A DNA stretch of 64,000 nt. It comes from Mya arenaria (taxonomy: Eukaryota; Mollusca; Bivalvia; Myida; Myidae). The stretch is taken from contig NC_069126.1 in assembly GCF_026914265.1 (NCBI RefSeq), positions 32,747,346-32,811,345 of the forward strand, given 5' to 3'. Made by a program: the position numbers and the translations under genes. The notes under the pieces are model-generated. The model made no database searches. It was given only the letters and a program-made list of their open reading frames with translations, and was not told where the DNA came from. This document shows, in pieces, positions 47,611 to 60,600 of the stretch (positions are counted from its first letter, which is position 1; every line of letters starts with the position of its first letter).

Positions 47611-47960
47611 TATACCCCCAGTTATTTGGGGGTTATATTGGAGTTGCGTATGTCCTGTTCCAAAAAAGATTTGTCATGTGTAGTTCCATAAATATTGTAC
47701 CTACACACATAAAACTTCATGGCATAAATTCAATTTAGGCTAAAAACAATATTTTGAGAATTTTAAGCATTTAAATTTTCGGTCATTTATGACTTAATTC
47801 GCAGCATAATTATTACACAGCAAAATTACTGTGATATAGATGAGTCTCAGATTTTGATATGATTTAAATGAATCTTATTGAAAAAAGTGCATTTCATATT
47901 TAAGTTCATGCAGTATATTCAAACTTGGTAATTTGTCAGTGATCTTCTATTGTTTATATT
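47611..47960 (+). mobile_element. Possible left end of another stem-loop element
   Basis: The block opens with a strong hairpin: TATACCCCCA, a short loop, then TGGGGGTTATA. This matches the 5' stem-loop style of the elements at 40169 and 62928. No tandem core or 3' hairpin was found, so it is a truncated or solo end. The right limit is a guess. Confidence 0.4.
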
Positions 47961-48493
47961 TACAAATTGATTGATTCAGTTTTACACATGCGTAATACAG
48001 CTCCTATGATTTTACTCTAGCTTATTTGTTATTCCTTATGCCAATCCTATTCAATGTGATAAATTTATTGCAATACCTACCTACATGTCCTAAACCGCTC
48101 AGTATGCCATAAAATGTGGATTGAATACATCTTATTTATATATTAGTATGTATGATTATAAAAAATGTTGAAGCTAAAATTCATCTGACATTTGATATTA
48201 TTTTTATCTGTTTCATTGTATTTTATAATTTGTCTGTGATAAGTAAGGAAAAACCTTTATTAAATTGAAATTTAGGCCCGATTTTGTATTTATTCTTGTC
48301 AACAGACTGATGTTTGATGAAATCTGATGATTTTTTATTAGGTCTTGATTTGTTTGAAGTTTTAAGTGTTCTTGTTAGTTGTATAGCACATTTTGACCAG
48401 TAAATGGCCACCTTGTTTGTTTATGTTTGTCTAGTTGTATGTATTCCTGCATGTTTTGCAATCATTTGTAATTGTGAGGTGCAATATTAGAAT

Positions 48494-48565
48494 GGTGAGA
48501 GTGGTCTAGTGGTATAGGTGTCTGCCTCTCACCCATGAGGTTTGCAAGTTTGGTCCTCACCAAGC
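48494..48565 (+). repeat. tRNA-derived SINE head
   Basis: GAGAGTGGTCTAGTGGTATA (A-box region) is followed by GTCTGCCTCTCACCCATGAG and a B-box-like AAGTTTGGTCCTCACC. The layout is tRNA-like, but the arms do not pair as in a functional tRNA. The SINE body downstream was not recognised. Confidence 0.5.
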
Positions 48566-50035
48566 CCAAATTTCTAGAAACTTCTTGAGCTTAACTGGCT
48601 TAAGTAGCTTATTTCGATTAGCAAAAAACCAAACTTAAATTGATTTTTGATACATGAAAAATGGTTTATTGTGCTAATCATAACGATAATTCCCATCTGA
48701 AGTATAATAACTCTTAAACAAGTAAAATTTACACGAATTTTTGAAAAACAATAATAGTGAGCTTTAGCTTAATCGTATTATAAAGGACTTTTCGAGAAAT
48801 CGGGGCCAGGGGATCTTTCTCAGGACCTCTCAAATGGACACCATTACTGGTTTTTGCCCTGGCAACAGACTCGATAGTGATTCACATCAGCTTTCAGCTG
48901 TCTTCACAATGGAGCAAAAATAAGTATAAACTATTATTTGTCAGTTGTTTTAGTTAAAGTTATTTGTCCTTTCTTTTTAAAGAACTTTGTTACAATTATT
49001 ATAAGTTTATAAGCATACAATGTAGCAAAATTTAATTACGATCCTATTGCAGCAATTATTGTAACTTTTTCAAGTCTTTAAAACCAACAATTTACAAGTT
49101 CAAAAGAAGGCACATCTTGATCCCAGAGATTTGCGAGTGTGCTGAACAAACCTTTGTCATTTGGTTCAATTAATATTGACTATTTTAAATTTTTCTTGCC
49201 AAAATATGCATTGGCCAGTGTTCAAAATGTACAGACACAAAACCCAAATTTGGTGAATTGTCCACCAGACCTATTCAAAATTTGGATTTCATATACTGGT
49301 GGCCACGCTAAAGCCACTTACTATTCATTATAAATTTATGTGTGTCGATTTTTATGAGTGGTTGTTTTATTATTAAATCCGTCCATCCAGTGATTGTGAT
49401 CTATTTATAGCTTGATTTTTCATGCAGTATTATCCCCATTCATATAGACAAACCATTTGTCCTGTAGTGCACTGCTTTACCAAAACTCAATTTACACATA
49501 CATTATCCTGTACAAAAAAAATGTGATAAAAGTATTTACTATAGTTCTGTTGTTTTCCTTTTATGGTCATTTGTGTTTCTCTAAATGCTCACTTCTGTTA
49601 GCACCATCACTTAATTGCACAGGTCGTGGCTCGGATTGTCAAGATTGAAACTGTGACCACCCATGTAAAAGTTTTGGTACTGTACTAAGGAGGAACATTA
49701 CTGACGGATTCACCAAATTTAAGTTCTAATATGTGGTCTTTTTCCTTAAAACATACAAATATTGTAGAAATTTTTCACCCAATTTGAAGTTCTAATATGT
49801 GGCCTTATTGTTCTTAAAAGTTAAAACAAAAATATTTACAAGAAACAATACGGGGATTGCCTATGCAAGGCATCAGTAGTGGATTTAAGCATATTATGGT
49901 CAAGTATTGAAAGGCAACCTGATCAATTCAGATATGCTGATTTGATCACAATAGAGGAGTGTTACTTGTAAGTGTTGAGTTGATTATCTTTCCAGAGGTA
50001 GGCATGCAAGTTAGGCCTGAAGTTGACACAGATAT
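48566..50035. other. Gene-free intergenic stretch
   Basis: No exon, tandem array or inverted repeat is supported. Open frames here (for example 49139-49333) show no domains. Confidence 0.35.
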
Positions 50036-50645
50036 AACAAGAGATGTTTGTAAAACATATGCCCCCCCCCCCTTCCTCACCCCCTCTGAGCGCCATGTTG
50101 TCAAGATTATTCGGACAAAGGCATGAAATGTGCATGGACTTAAATGACACTTATTTGTCAGTGACAATGGATGCGTTTGAGGCAGTTTTAAGATTATAAC
50201 AGTTCAGAGTGTGAGGATAGAAGGAAAGGTTTTCATCATGTTCAGATGATGACTGATATTTGCAGATAAAAAGGTATCCTCCCGCAGCAGGGAGTGAGTA
50301 AATATGACGTAAATTTAAATGATGAATAGGAGTTAAGACCTTGACCTCAAAATCCATTGGGGTCATCAACTGGTCATCCAAAACCTAAATGTCAAGTTTT
50401 AGGGCCATGGGTGCAGGCATTGTTGAGTTATCACACAGAAGTTTTTTTCCCTCAAGATCACTATGACCGTTGACCAGATGGCCCCTAAAATCAAAAGGGG
50501 TCGGGTCATCTACTGATCAGGCCCAATCCCCCAAGTCAAGTTTGAGGGGCCATGGGTGCAAGCTTTGTTGAGTTATCACCTAAACAACGTATTCACATTC
50601 AAAGTCAATGTGACCTTCACCTTGGACCTGATGAGTCATAAATTC
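50036..50645 (-). mobile_element. Helitron-like element (AACAAGAGATGTTTGT family), copy 2
   Basis: It begins AACAAGAG then ATGTTTGTAAAACAT, a perfect six-base-pair stem-loop with a three-base loop. On the minus strand this gives a 3' hairpin followed by CTCTTGTT. The interior matches 8753-9170 (CTGAGCGCCATGTTGTCA, TGGATGCG, GAGGCAGTTTTAAGATTA), and there is a poly-C run near 50066. It directly abuts the next element. Confidence 0.65.
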
Positions 50646-51880
50646 AACAAGAGCTGTTGTAAGATAGCGCACTCGACAACGCCCCTTTGATTAGAAATGA
50701 ACACAATTGAATTATGATGTAATATGTGCCTGTCAAAAAGAATCCCGATGTGACAAAACCAGATTTTTAATGATTGGCGGAAGAGATTCAGTTTCAACTG
50801 CTTTCTTCTACTAGTATTTTTAATTGCCTGCCACGGAGTGGGGAGGGAATTATAGGAATGCACTTCGTCCGTCTGTCTGTAACATTTCGTGTCCTGGCTA
50901 TAACTTACTTATGCATGGATGGATTACCATATTACTTGGTACAAATGTTGTCCTCATGGAGATGATGTGCAGTGACCTTGTTCCGGGTCCATACCTCAAA
51001 GGACAAGGTCACACAAGACATTGAAAGGTCAGAGTACACATGCTCATGTCCACGCTATAACTTACTTGCATTGATGGATTACCATATTACTTCGTACAAA
51101 TGTTGTCCTTATTGAGACAATGTGCAGTGACCTTGACCCGGGTCCATACCTTAATGGTCAAGGTCACAGAAGACATTTAAAGGTGAGAGTACACATGCTT
51201 GTGTCTGGGCTTTTTACTTTACTGCAGCAATGTAGTCATGCCAATTCTTAAGGGATTTATTGACCTTAAACATTTCATGTACTTTAAGCAACAATAACTG
51301 AATTTGATCCAATTGCAATTTGTGCCAGTAATCCATCATGAAGTTTAGGGTCCATATTATGACAATGCTAAATAGAGGATAAGATAGAACTGTTAAATGA
51401 GAGTGTTAAACAAGTTGCACAGATCGACTCATTTTCCTTCTTTTTAGCCAAAATAACCTGACATTGATCTTACCTACACTACACACAATATGAATAACTA
51501 TAACAAATATCCTTTTATAACATGTTCAAATATCCAAGAATATTTAGGTTACCGATCAAACAACTTGTATTTCCTACATTACCACTCTTTACCGGTGTTT
51601 GTGTACAATTTTGGTCAGATTCAACGTACCAGTCAGGTTACAAGAAATACAAAATATACTACAACAATGGCGGGGGATATAGCCGTCCTTTGGACTGCCT
51701 TGTTTGTGATAGTGACCTTGATCCTAAGGGCCCCAAACAATCCCATGGAAGTCCTCCATAAACTCCTCCTGCATATCAAGTTTGGTCACACTGACAGTAT
51801 GTCATAACTAAAACAGCAATCTATTTGAAGTAACACTGACCTTGACCCGAGGGGGCCAAAAGGCAATCCAATGAAAGCTC
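50646..51880 (-). mobile_element. Second Helitron-like family, head to tail with the previous element
   Basis: It begins AACAAGAG then GCTGTTGTAAGATAGC, a decayed stem-loop in the same position and orientation as in the preceding element. The interior holds two tandem units of about 160-170 bp (from about 50890 and about 51055; shared phrases ATGGATTACCATATTACTT, ACAAATGTTGTCCT and GTGCAGTGACCTTG) and later single 'tgaccttgaccc' phrases. It is non-coding; the right limit is approximate. Confidence 0.55.
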
Positions 51881-52301
51881 TGCATAAACTTGTCCTAAAA
51901 CTGTGTCATACATCATTTAGGCCCAAGAAACTAGTGCAAGGTGAGCAACATTTACAAAATCAGGAATGTGTTTAAAAAGTTGATGAGCCTACCTCAACAC
52001 ATTGAAAACCAGATATTGCAAATGAATTTCAAGGCTAGTTGCGTTTAGAATGGGTGACAATCAGTTTCTTTTCTAATTTCAAAGTATTTTACCATTGTAG
52101 GCACCAGTATAAATTTGACCTAATTTGTCATCTCGGGTACTTCATAGAACATAACTGGCTGTACAGACAGCTTAATAATTTAATTTCCATTTCCTTGTAT
52201 TCTGTAATAGATTCCTGTGTACTGATGGCTTCTTTCACTAGCATGTTATGCCATCTCGAGATACTTTATTATATATATTATGGAGAACAACATTTTCGAT
52301 T

Positions 52302-52318
52302 TTTATTATTTATTTATT
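52302..52318 (-). terminator. RPS25: Poly(A) signals of RPS25
   Basis: Overlapping TTTATT on the plus strand (AATAAA on the minus strand) starts 14 nt after the stop codon. This implies a very short 3' untranslated region, usual for ribosomal protein genes. Confidence 0.6.
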
Positions 52319-52331
52319 ATCTACAAGTCAT

Positions 52332-54823
52332 CTACTCGTCTTCAGCCTTGGTAGCTCTGGTGTAGATCATTTGTGAACTGTGTTTTGATATGAGCTTGAT
52401 CAGACCTGAAATACATGATCAGTGTTTTGATATTCTGTCCAAACAAAATAAACGACTGCACAGATACAGGTACACAGGTTGTTGAAATCATGCTGCAGCA
52501 TTTTTGCCAATAATCTTTTTGATGGGTCAAATTTACAATCTCATTTTCTTTAAAATTGAAGATGTACACATGCATTTCTTAACATTCAAAGCCTAGTTTA
52601 AGGATGTTTGGCATGATAATCCCCTGCTGTGCATCTCCTGCTAATTGCAATGGGGTCACAGTAGGGGCCAATTTCCTGTGTATTCGTTTATTGGCTCAGG
52701 GCCATAATGGCATTTAGGGTCCATTTCTATAATAAAACGTCCAAAACTGCACAGCAGGATACTCAGATTGGAGATCTGATCAGACAATAAAGCAATAAGA
52801 TTAAGATTAATACAGAGGTTGTGTACAAATACATGGTTTGGGGGGGGGGGGGGGGGTCACTTATAAAAAGCTTTTAAAATCAAAAGCCACTAGCTGAAAC
52901 ATTGCATTTATTTATTATACCAAACTTAACTCGAACATATTACTTGCAATTATGTTCCTCAACAATATCTCACCTTTAGCACAGAGTTCACGTAGCCCCT
53001 TCTTGGCGAGGGATCCTCGGACCTTAAGTCTTTCAGAAACCACGGAGGGTGTGATTAGCTTGTAGTTGGGCACTTCCTTGTACAACTTGTCGTAAGTGGC
53101 AGTGTCATACAACACCAGGTTGTTCAACTTGTCGCGGACTTTTCCCTTAGACCACTTCTGCAATCATAAATTGATTCAAGGCATCAAAATTTAAATATAA
53201 GATGAAACAAACCTATTTCTCTATAGTACTAAGTCTTGAAAATATATAGTTGACAATATACATACATGTCTGTTAACTCTTCATTGATTTTTTTATTATT
53301 TCTTTTTAAATATTAACAAATTCTTAAATTTTTAGACTGCATGGCAAATATACAAAAAGACTTCATACATAAAATAATTTCGTATCAAATATAAACATCT
53401 GCCAGATTGACAAAATTTAAACCGCCAATGAGCAGAACCAGAAAATGCATGTTGATAAGACTTGCAAACACAAAATGTATCAAAACACAATTATTATGAT
53501 GATTAAATTGAAGTCTAAAAATGTGACGCGAGCTTTTTAAGTATATGTGTATTGAGAAAAGCCTTTATGGTGGATAATCGGAGAGTTATGAAAAGGATTT
53601 GTATTGATGTATTGAATGAGGATTTGTTACAGTGATACTCTCACATAGATTGTAAGAAGATAAATCTGGACAATTTTAAAGTTATACAATAGTTGAACAG
53701 CTTTTTCATGTTATTAACGTAACAAAAAATTCGCAAATCTAGCTTCATACCAACCTTCTTCTTGGACTTGCCACCGCCTTCTTTCTTCTTTGCGGGTGCG
53801 GCCTTGCCACCCTTTTGCCCTCCCTTTGGATCTTGCTTCTTAGCTCCCTAGAACAAACACAGAACTGACAACTGGGGTTTCTTTAATAATTTCCACAAAG
53901 TTTGCAATTCAGAGGACTTTAAAATATTTTTTAAGTGAATTCTCATTTTTCGGAAATTAACTTTGAACACAAATGCATACAAAACAAATAAGAAAACATT
54001 AATTTACACGAGATATATAAAGAAGAAAAAGAACTTGAATCAGTAAATATACTGATGATCACAGATCAGTATATTAAATGATAGTTGAAATACACAGGAA
54101 TGTAGGTCAAAAAGGCCAAGCCCCAAAAGTGCCCGGTGTAAGAAGGGCCCTATTCTATAAGAAGTCTTGACAAACACTGTTTTCATAAACCTTGAGAATG
54201 AGACCATTTGTCATATTTATAAAAGTTTAATGTGTTCGGTATGAGTTGTCAAAAATTCAGAAACTAGCATTTCGCATCATTTAGATAATAAATACAGTAC
54301 CCAGAACAGCCGAGAGTTGTAAATTTTGTTTCAAAGCGGGCCTTCCTTGTAATGGGCCTTAAATCCCTACAATATACTAATTTAATCCTACTCCCAAGTA
54401 AATGTAGCTATTGTGTTTAATATACACAGGATGCATGTTTGATATACACATAAAATGTGTATCTGTACACAAGAGAGCCCGTTTGACACAATGTGGTCGG
54501 ACTACGCATATACGCAGCAACTTTTATCACTTTATAAAACCAGATTAAATGTTTCACAATTAAATTAAGTCAATGAAATCTTGATCGCTGAAAAAAATCA
54601 TCAGGCGTTTTTCATCACAGACACGAGCACGACACGACCAACACTATCAGTCACGAAAACATGTTGCACGCGTTTAACATTTATCAAACGCAAATGTTTT
54701 AAGTTTAATGAGCAGAAATGTTTATAATAGTAGACTAAAATAGTTAAATAGACATTTCTTGAATTGTTGAAGAAGACAATAATTTCAGCTCAACGTAAAA
54801 AATGGAGAGCAGCGCTTTACCAT
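52332..54823 (-). CDS. RPS25: Small-subunit ribosomal protein eS25, 117 aa, four exons
   Basis: The exons (5' to 3') are 54823-54821 (the ATG alone), 53847-53755, 53157-52974 and 52405-52332. All are GT/AG and the phases agree (3, 93, 184 and 74 nt, total 354 with stop). The protein begins with a Lys/Gly-rich tail ([16 protein letters not shown]...). The conserved core follows: [58 protein letters not shown] and QMIYTR. This matches eS25 from memory almost throughout; the N-terminal and C-terminal tails are shorter than in human (125 aa). It is a structural protein of the 40S head, near the E site. The last exon is outside the longest open frame: that frame reads through the donor after KG, whereas splicing restores LIKLIS. 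A pyrimidine-rich cap region lies upstream. The gene looks intact. Confidence 0.97.
52406..52973 (-). other. Intron 3 of RPS25
   Basis: A 568-bp intron containing a 17-nt G run on the plus strand (52840-52856). Nothing else was recognised. Confidence 0.7.
53158..53754 (-). other. Intron 2 of RPS25
   Basis: A 597-bp AT-rich intron with GT/AG ends. No repeat or small RNA gene (such as a snoRNA with clear C/D boxes) was recognised. Confidence 0.6.
53848..54820 (-). other. Intron 1 of RPS25
   Basis: A 973-bp intron placed immediately after the start codon, with donor GTAAAG. It contains nothing recognised. Confidence 0.7.
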
Positions 54824-54844
54824 GTTGCCGTCGGGAGACCACGT

Positions 54845-54854
54845 GAAAAAGAGG
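54845..54854 (-). promoter_or_regulatory. RPS25: 5' TOP-like pyrimidine tract of RPS25
   Basis: On the minus strand, CCTCTTTTTC lies about 21 nt before the ATG. Ribosomal protein mRNAs normally start with a C followed by a run of pyrimidines (5' TOP), which gives growth-dependent translation. The position fits a transcription start with a 25-30 nt leader. Confidence 0.6.
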
Positions 54855-55089
54855 CTCGATTACCCACAATTCATAGGCTTGTTCCGTCAATCAATCTTTA
54901 CTGCTAAACCGGTTTGACTTAAATAGAGGAAAGGGACCCTTTCAACAAACGAAAACGTCTTCAAAACCCCATTTATGTTATACAACTGCTCATGAGATGT
55001 GTTAAATAATGATAAAAAATGCATTATTTGTTCAACATGTATTTACATTAACTAGTATTGAATGCATCTGTTAAATAGCCTTCAATACA

Positions 55090-55862
55090 TTTAGATAGAT
55101 AGATGAATAGATTTATTCGTCATATACATGTATGTGTATGTGTCATAGTAACAAACCAAATATCACATAAAGTTATACCACAGGCTGTTCAACAAAGGAT
55201 TAGGAATGATATCTATACTAAATGACAACATCATAAGAATGCTTTGGATACATACGTATGTTACAAAATACTTAATTCAGTGTGACAAATATATAACACA
55301 GGATAACCCATTAAAGTTATTCAACTTATTTCCAATGTGATCTTTATGACACATATAATTATTTGCCAAGATCTCAGATATTAGCTGCTCAAATTATAAT
55401 GTGTTCTTATAAAAATAAATAACATACTCTGATTAGTTAAAGAATGATTAAATGTTTGAAATTGAAATTCATTTTACAGTTATAATGCAACGGACTGTAA
55501 AACACATATGACACTTTCGCATAGTATATATGACAAAAATCTAATATGCAAGCTTAAAATTTAAATGAATCACATTTAATAAAATATGAAATCTTCCAAT
55601 TCTGCACACTTGACTTGATACCAACGGTGAGATGTGATTTCACTTCCTTTTTTTAAGTATTCTTATTTTTTAATTCTTTTAACTTTATCGGAACACTGTC
55701 CCAGTCCTGGATAGCTTGATAAAAGAAAGTATTTGATATAAAACTGTCAGCCTGCGGTTCTACCAGCACTATGTCTTCTGTAGTAGGAACGTGTGGATAA
55801 GACCATAGTAAAATTTTCATGTAAGTATGATTGGCATTTACTATTAAAGATTTTATGTACAT
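55090..55862 (-). mobile_element. LINE 3' end
   Basis: The minus-strand frame encodes FISNTFFYQAIQDWDSVP followed by KNKNT, and beyond a stop KKEVKSHLTVG. This is the usual C-terminal tail of many LINE ORF2 proteins. At the low-coordinate end the minus strand reads GACGAATAAATCTATTCATC and then CTATCTATC, a LINE-like 3' terminus with a short microsatellite tail. It is 5'-truncated. Confidence 0.6.
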
Positions 55863-56768
55863 AGTCTTAGTTGCTTTATCGTATGTTCTATATTAAGCCA
55901 TCCAAGATAACTGAAAACAGAGGCCATCGTGAAAGTTTTACAATCATAGCCATAAATAAATGTGACTACTTTGTTCTAAGGGACTGTAATCTATTCTTGA
56001 ATTGTTTTGATAGACCATTGTACCAAGATGTCGATGCTTAGTCAAAAGGACATTATATTAAGGAATTATATAACATTCTTCTTATTCATATCTGGAAAAC
56101 GATTTTGTCTAATATATATAAAAATTTCATCCTAGAATCACATTTAACTGAAAGGAAAGGTTAATTTTATGATATATTACAAATAAATACAAAACAATAA
56201 ACTTGATGTCGCTTAAAGGGTCTAATATATAGTTTGTAAAATTCATTTTTTATGGTGAAGAAAATGGCGAAATTAAGTGAGGCAAACCATAATGAGTTAA
56301 AACTAAGATTCTGATAGCTGGAACCCTAACTTCCAGAAATGTTGAAATATGTCTGTAGCGTGATTTGATCATTGACTGTTAGAACACCCTTGGGTAAATG
56401 GTTGGCATATATCGACAGCAAGAGAAGTGATCACATATAAAATCAAACATAACCAAACACAACCTTAATGGGTAAAATAATATATCGTATAAAAGAATAC
56501 ACTCGGTATAATCCCTTTAGTTAACAGATAAGCAGTAATGTTTTTGCTCTGTTTAAAATACTCATGAAAAAAATGGACATAATTATGTCTTCCCATTTCA
56601 ATACACGTGTATATTACAAGAGTTATATATTTTGCACAATTTGTGTTCAATTTTACTATTATACGAACCGTTCGATATAATTTGATATTTAAAGTCAACT
56701 GAAAGAACAACAGACGGGGCATTCAAAATATACATTTTAATAAAAATGCACATAATTTGTGTAAACAG

Positions 56769-56858
<90 letters not shown>

Positions 56859-57598
56859 TTTGTTAAATATTGCATTTAGTTTGAACAAAAATACATCCAG
56901 CGATAGGTAAAGAAATATTTGTATGGAAAGGGTTTCTTTATAACATAAAATGACATTTATATTAAAATAATTTTATTAAGATGTGTATTCGAAAAATCAC
57001 TTCTGGCGAGCAAGAAGACCAATACCCAAAATCGGTATGATAGTGCGTGACATTCTCAAAATCTCCACTTTCTTGGTGCCTTTCCAAATCATGTACGAAG
57101 CATTTGCTATTGAAAATTAATAACTAGCGGATTGTTCTTTTGCGGAATTTGTTGGCATTGATAACGCTTCACAAATACATATCATTATTTAATTTGTCAT
57201 AGCAGCATATCATTAGTGAAGACTAGGGGAGATCACTGCGCAGGGAGACAACGACCTATTTAATTGATTAAGTGTCCACCGAATCAAGTACGGCACAATT
57301 GTTGATTTTCAACAAATTTCGTAAACAAGCGACTTTCCAGCTAACCAGCACCTTAAAGCAGACATACAAGATCATACAACACCAATAATGCATCAAATGT
57401 CTTAATTGGTAAGACATTTTTAAATGGAAATTATTATGCGCAGAAGGCGACCATTTTCACCCCAGCTGTACGACCCAAAACGATATTGTCAATACATATT
57501 GTATGTATCTGTTCAAGTAAGGCCAAATCGGTGATAAACCATTTTTTTTTATTTATATTTGATATATATGTTCTCTATCATTTAGTTATGAATTACAG
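55863..57598. other. Upstream region of the nuclear receptor gene
   Basis: AT-rich, with a long TA tract (56770-56850). No TATA box or first exon can be assigned. A likely 3' splice site (AATTACAG at about 57598) precedes the first coding segment, so a 5' untranslated exon probably lies further upstream. Confidence 0.4.
56770..56850. repeat. (TA)n dinucleotide tract
   Basis: About 40 uninterrupted TA units run from 56770 to 56850, followed by ACATG. It is a microsatellite likely to be length-polymorphic. Confidence 0.97.
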
Positions 57599-57675
57599 AC
57601 TGGCAAGCATGTAAGGAAGCAGACCTAATATCAACATTGAGGAAGGCTTTAAACATTACCTTGTTTATTACCAAG

Positions 57676-60600
57676 ATGACGAGCCCTGCAGAAACGCAGT
57701 TGTCTCCGGCTGGCAGTCACATGTCAGTGTCTGATGCCAGTCCGGCCAGCCATTACACGGTACAGTACTTATAGTTGTAAAGGAAAAATCTAGCCAGCCA
57801 TTTCCAGGTACAGTATTATCAGACAGCTATGTTTATCACTAGACCAGTCAAGATACCATTTGAGCAATTATTATTTTAATATTGTTTATACCTTACTGTA
57901 GAGCAAAATTATTATTATTATATAAGAACAATCGATCTATCTCTGAATAATGTCAACTCCTCTTCCAAGTGTTTCATATAGACGGGGGGTTATAATGACT
58001 ACAGCAAATTTTTCGACTGCCTATACAGTGATACAGTAAAAGTTTTTTACATAATTTGCATGGACATTGCTTATAAGTACAGTCCAGTGAGTTACAAACA
58101 AACTCACATTTTGAGTTCTCTAAGCTGTTTTCGGTGATTACTGATCATATCTTTGCTCATATTTAATTTTAGTGCTGCAATCACTTTTTCTGATGTGTAT
58201 TATAATGGAAAAGCAGTATTTTGGATTTGAATTTGCCTTGTTAATGAAAAATAAGATTTAAATGATAAAGCAAAATTACATCTAGACTGTTATATGTGTA
58301 AATTCAATTTCAGACATTCAGTTTAAGTCCCGGTGATTTGAATCATCACTCAATAAAGCCGAAGATGTCGCCAATAGGTAGTGAAAGTGGTGACCAATTG
58401 TATGAAATGACGGACGATGCAGGTATGAGTCCTCCAATTGTGAGGGGCCCAGAGGATGAAGCAATTATTGATAATATGGTTTATCAGGTACTGGTCTTTT
58501 AAAACAGTGTCAATAAATAATATTGTAGATGTATTTCATTTTACTTCTAGTTTGTTCGAATGATCTGCTATACATCTGAGGTAGCAATTTAACAATCAGA
58601 TACTTCTGTAAAAGCAAATTGTGCTAACTATAGTCATTGTTTTTCATCATTTTTGGAATGGGGTTAGGGCGTTTCAGATGAGGAAAATAGCTTCATTATG
58701 ACTTAATTGGGATTAACAATTTAGCCTTAAAACAAACGAGTCTGCTTTAAACAATTGACAGGAAATATATTTCTTAAAGAATACACTAATTCTTCTATTT
58801 TTATAATGTTTGGGGGTCCAATTTTTATATTAAATTTTGAAAATGTGAATAAATATTTCTTTTCAAATCTTAGTTATGGGAATATCATTTTTACATTTGG
58901 GAAAATGTATATTTTTTAACATTGGGAATGGGACAGAATTTCAGATTCCAGATTTGTCAGAATAAAACAAAATCTATTGATGTCCTTAAAGGTCTTTCTA
59001 TCTAAATCATATTCATACAGTCGCTTTAAAAATACTAATGTTGGATGAAACGTATTGTTGAAGAATGGCAATATTCTGTGAAGAATTTTTTTGTAAAAAG
59101 AATTATTTTTGTTCTAAACCACTGTGATCTTCTTTGATCAGGTTTGTGTGATATGTGGAGACCGTGGCTCCGGCTACCACTACTCTGTCCTGAGCTGTGA
59201 GGGCTGTAAGGGTTTCTTCAAGAGGAGCGTACAGAAGAACCTGCAGTACACGTGTAAGGGGAATGGGACATGTGTGGTGAACAAGGCCACAAGAAACAAC
59301 TGTCAGTTCTGCAGATTTCATAAGTGCATGCAGCTTGGAATGCAGAGAGAAGGTACTATGTGTTAAGTGAAAAGGCTTGAATCTGAGCTGATACATTTTT
59401 TTACATTTTTTTTATTTCACATACCAGTATATTCACCTACACCTAAATTAACTAAAGTAAACAGAAAACTTGACACAATTCAACCTAACTTAAAGAAACA
59501 GGCAAGAGGAACAAAACCATGAACTAAACACACCAGTCTTTCACAAGCCATACCAATCATGTGGCACTAGTGTTTAATACGTCGTTCTGAAAGTGAGAAT
59601 TAATCTCATAAAAGGTTTCTCAATTTATTATCAAAAAAAGAAGTTCATCACAATTCTGACCTAAACCTTTGTGAAGTGATCTGTGAGTATAATTTGAACA
59701 TTCAAGTCACAGATGGCAGAATTATTTCCAATACTGATAACGGAAGTTAACTGAGTAGGATAAAAGTACATTATTCATATTGCCCTGCACGACTGCAACA
59801 TAAAGTGACAAAACCAGTTTGACACATGACATTTCACACAGTTATTCAGGGCCAACTCACATGTATTTAAATTAGACAACTCTGTATGACACTTAATACA
59901 AATTATGGCCCTTCATTAACTTATGTTTTTTTAAGATTTACTCATTTAGGGCATATTGTGATTTCAACTTATATTTGGAATATCATTGATCAAAATGAAT
60001 TTAATACTTCACACAATCGTTCACAAACATCGCAAAATGACCAAACATAGTCCCATATCATTCTAAATATAAATTATGGCGTTGATCGATTGAGAAAGAT
60101 TGGTTTAAGTTTTAGGACAAATCAGGGTTTTTACTCAGTTCTCCAATACCTTTCATTCAATGGACTTCATACTTCACACAGTTATTCAGGGCCATCACAC
60201 AATTAAGTAAGACAACTCAGTATGACACTAAATACATTTTTTGGCCCTTCAATTCATTTACATACATTGTTAAAGATTTAGGACATATTGTGATTCATAT
60301 TGCATCTCGAATACCGTTGGTCCAAATTAATTCAATACTTCACACAGTTGTTCACGGACATTGCACAATAACGTTACATAATTGCATATCATCCTATACT
60401 ATACTATAATTATTCATTTCATGATTATACAGCTGTGCGTGAGGATCGCTCTCCAGGCGGAAAACAGAGAGTGAAGCGTATGAAGGTAGAGGGAGAGGGG
60501 GAAGCAACACAGAACGTATCAACCCCCAGCAAGAGCCTGGAGCCTGAACATGCTGAGATAATCAACATCATCATATCCTCTAACCCAGACAAGATACCCA

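Noticed and set aside
48494-48565. Functional tRNA gene
   Set aside because: A and B boxes are recognisable but the acceptor and T arms do not pair properly, and related heads occur elsewhere with SINE bodies.
52915-53163. RPS25 read as a single 82-residue frame ending [16 protein letters not shown]
   Set aside because: The frame reads through the donor after KG; splicing to 52405 restores the conserved LIKLIS and QMIYTR end.
59103-59396. 97-codon minus-strand frame
   Set aside because: It is the antisense shadow of the nuclear receptor DNA-binding-domain exon, whose plus strand has all eight zinc cysteines.
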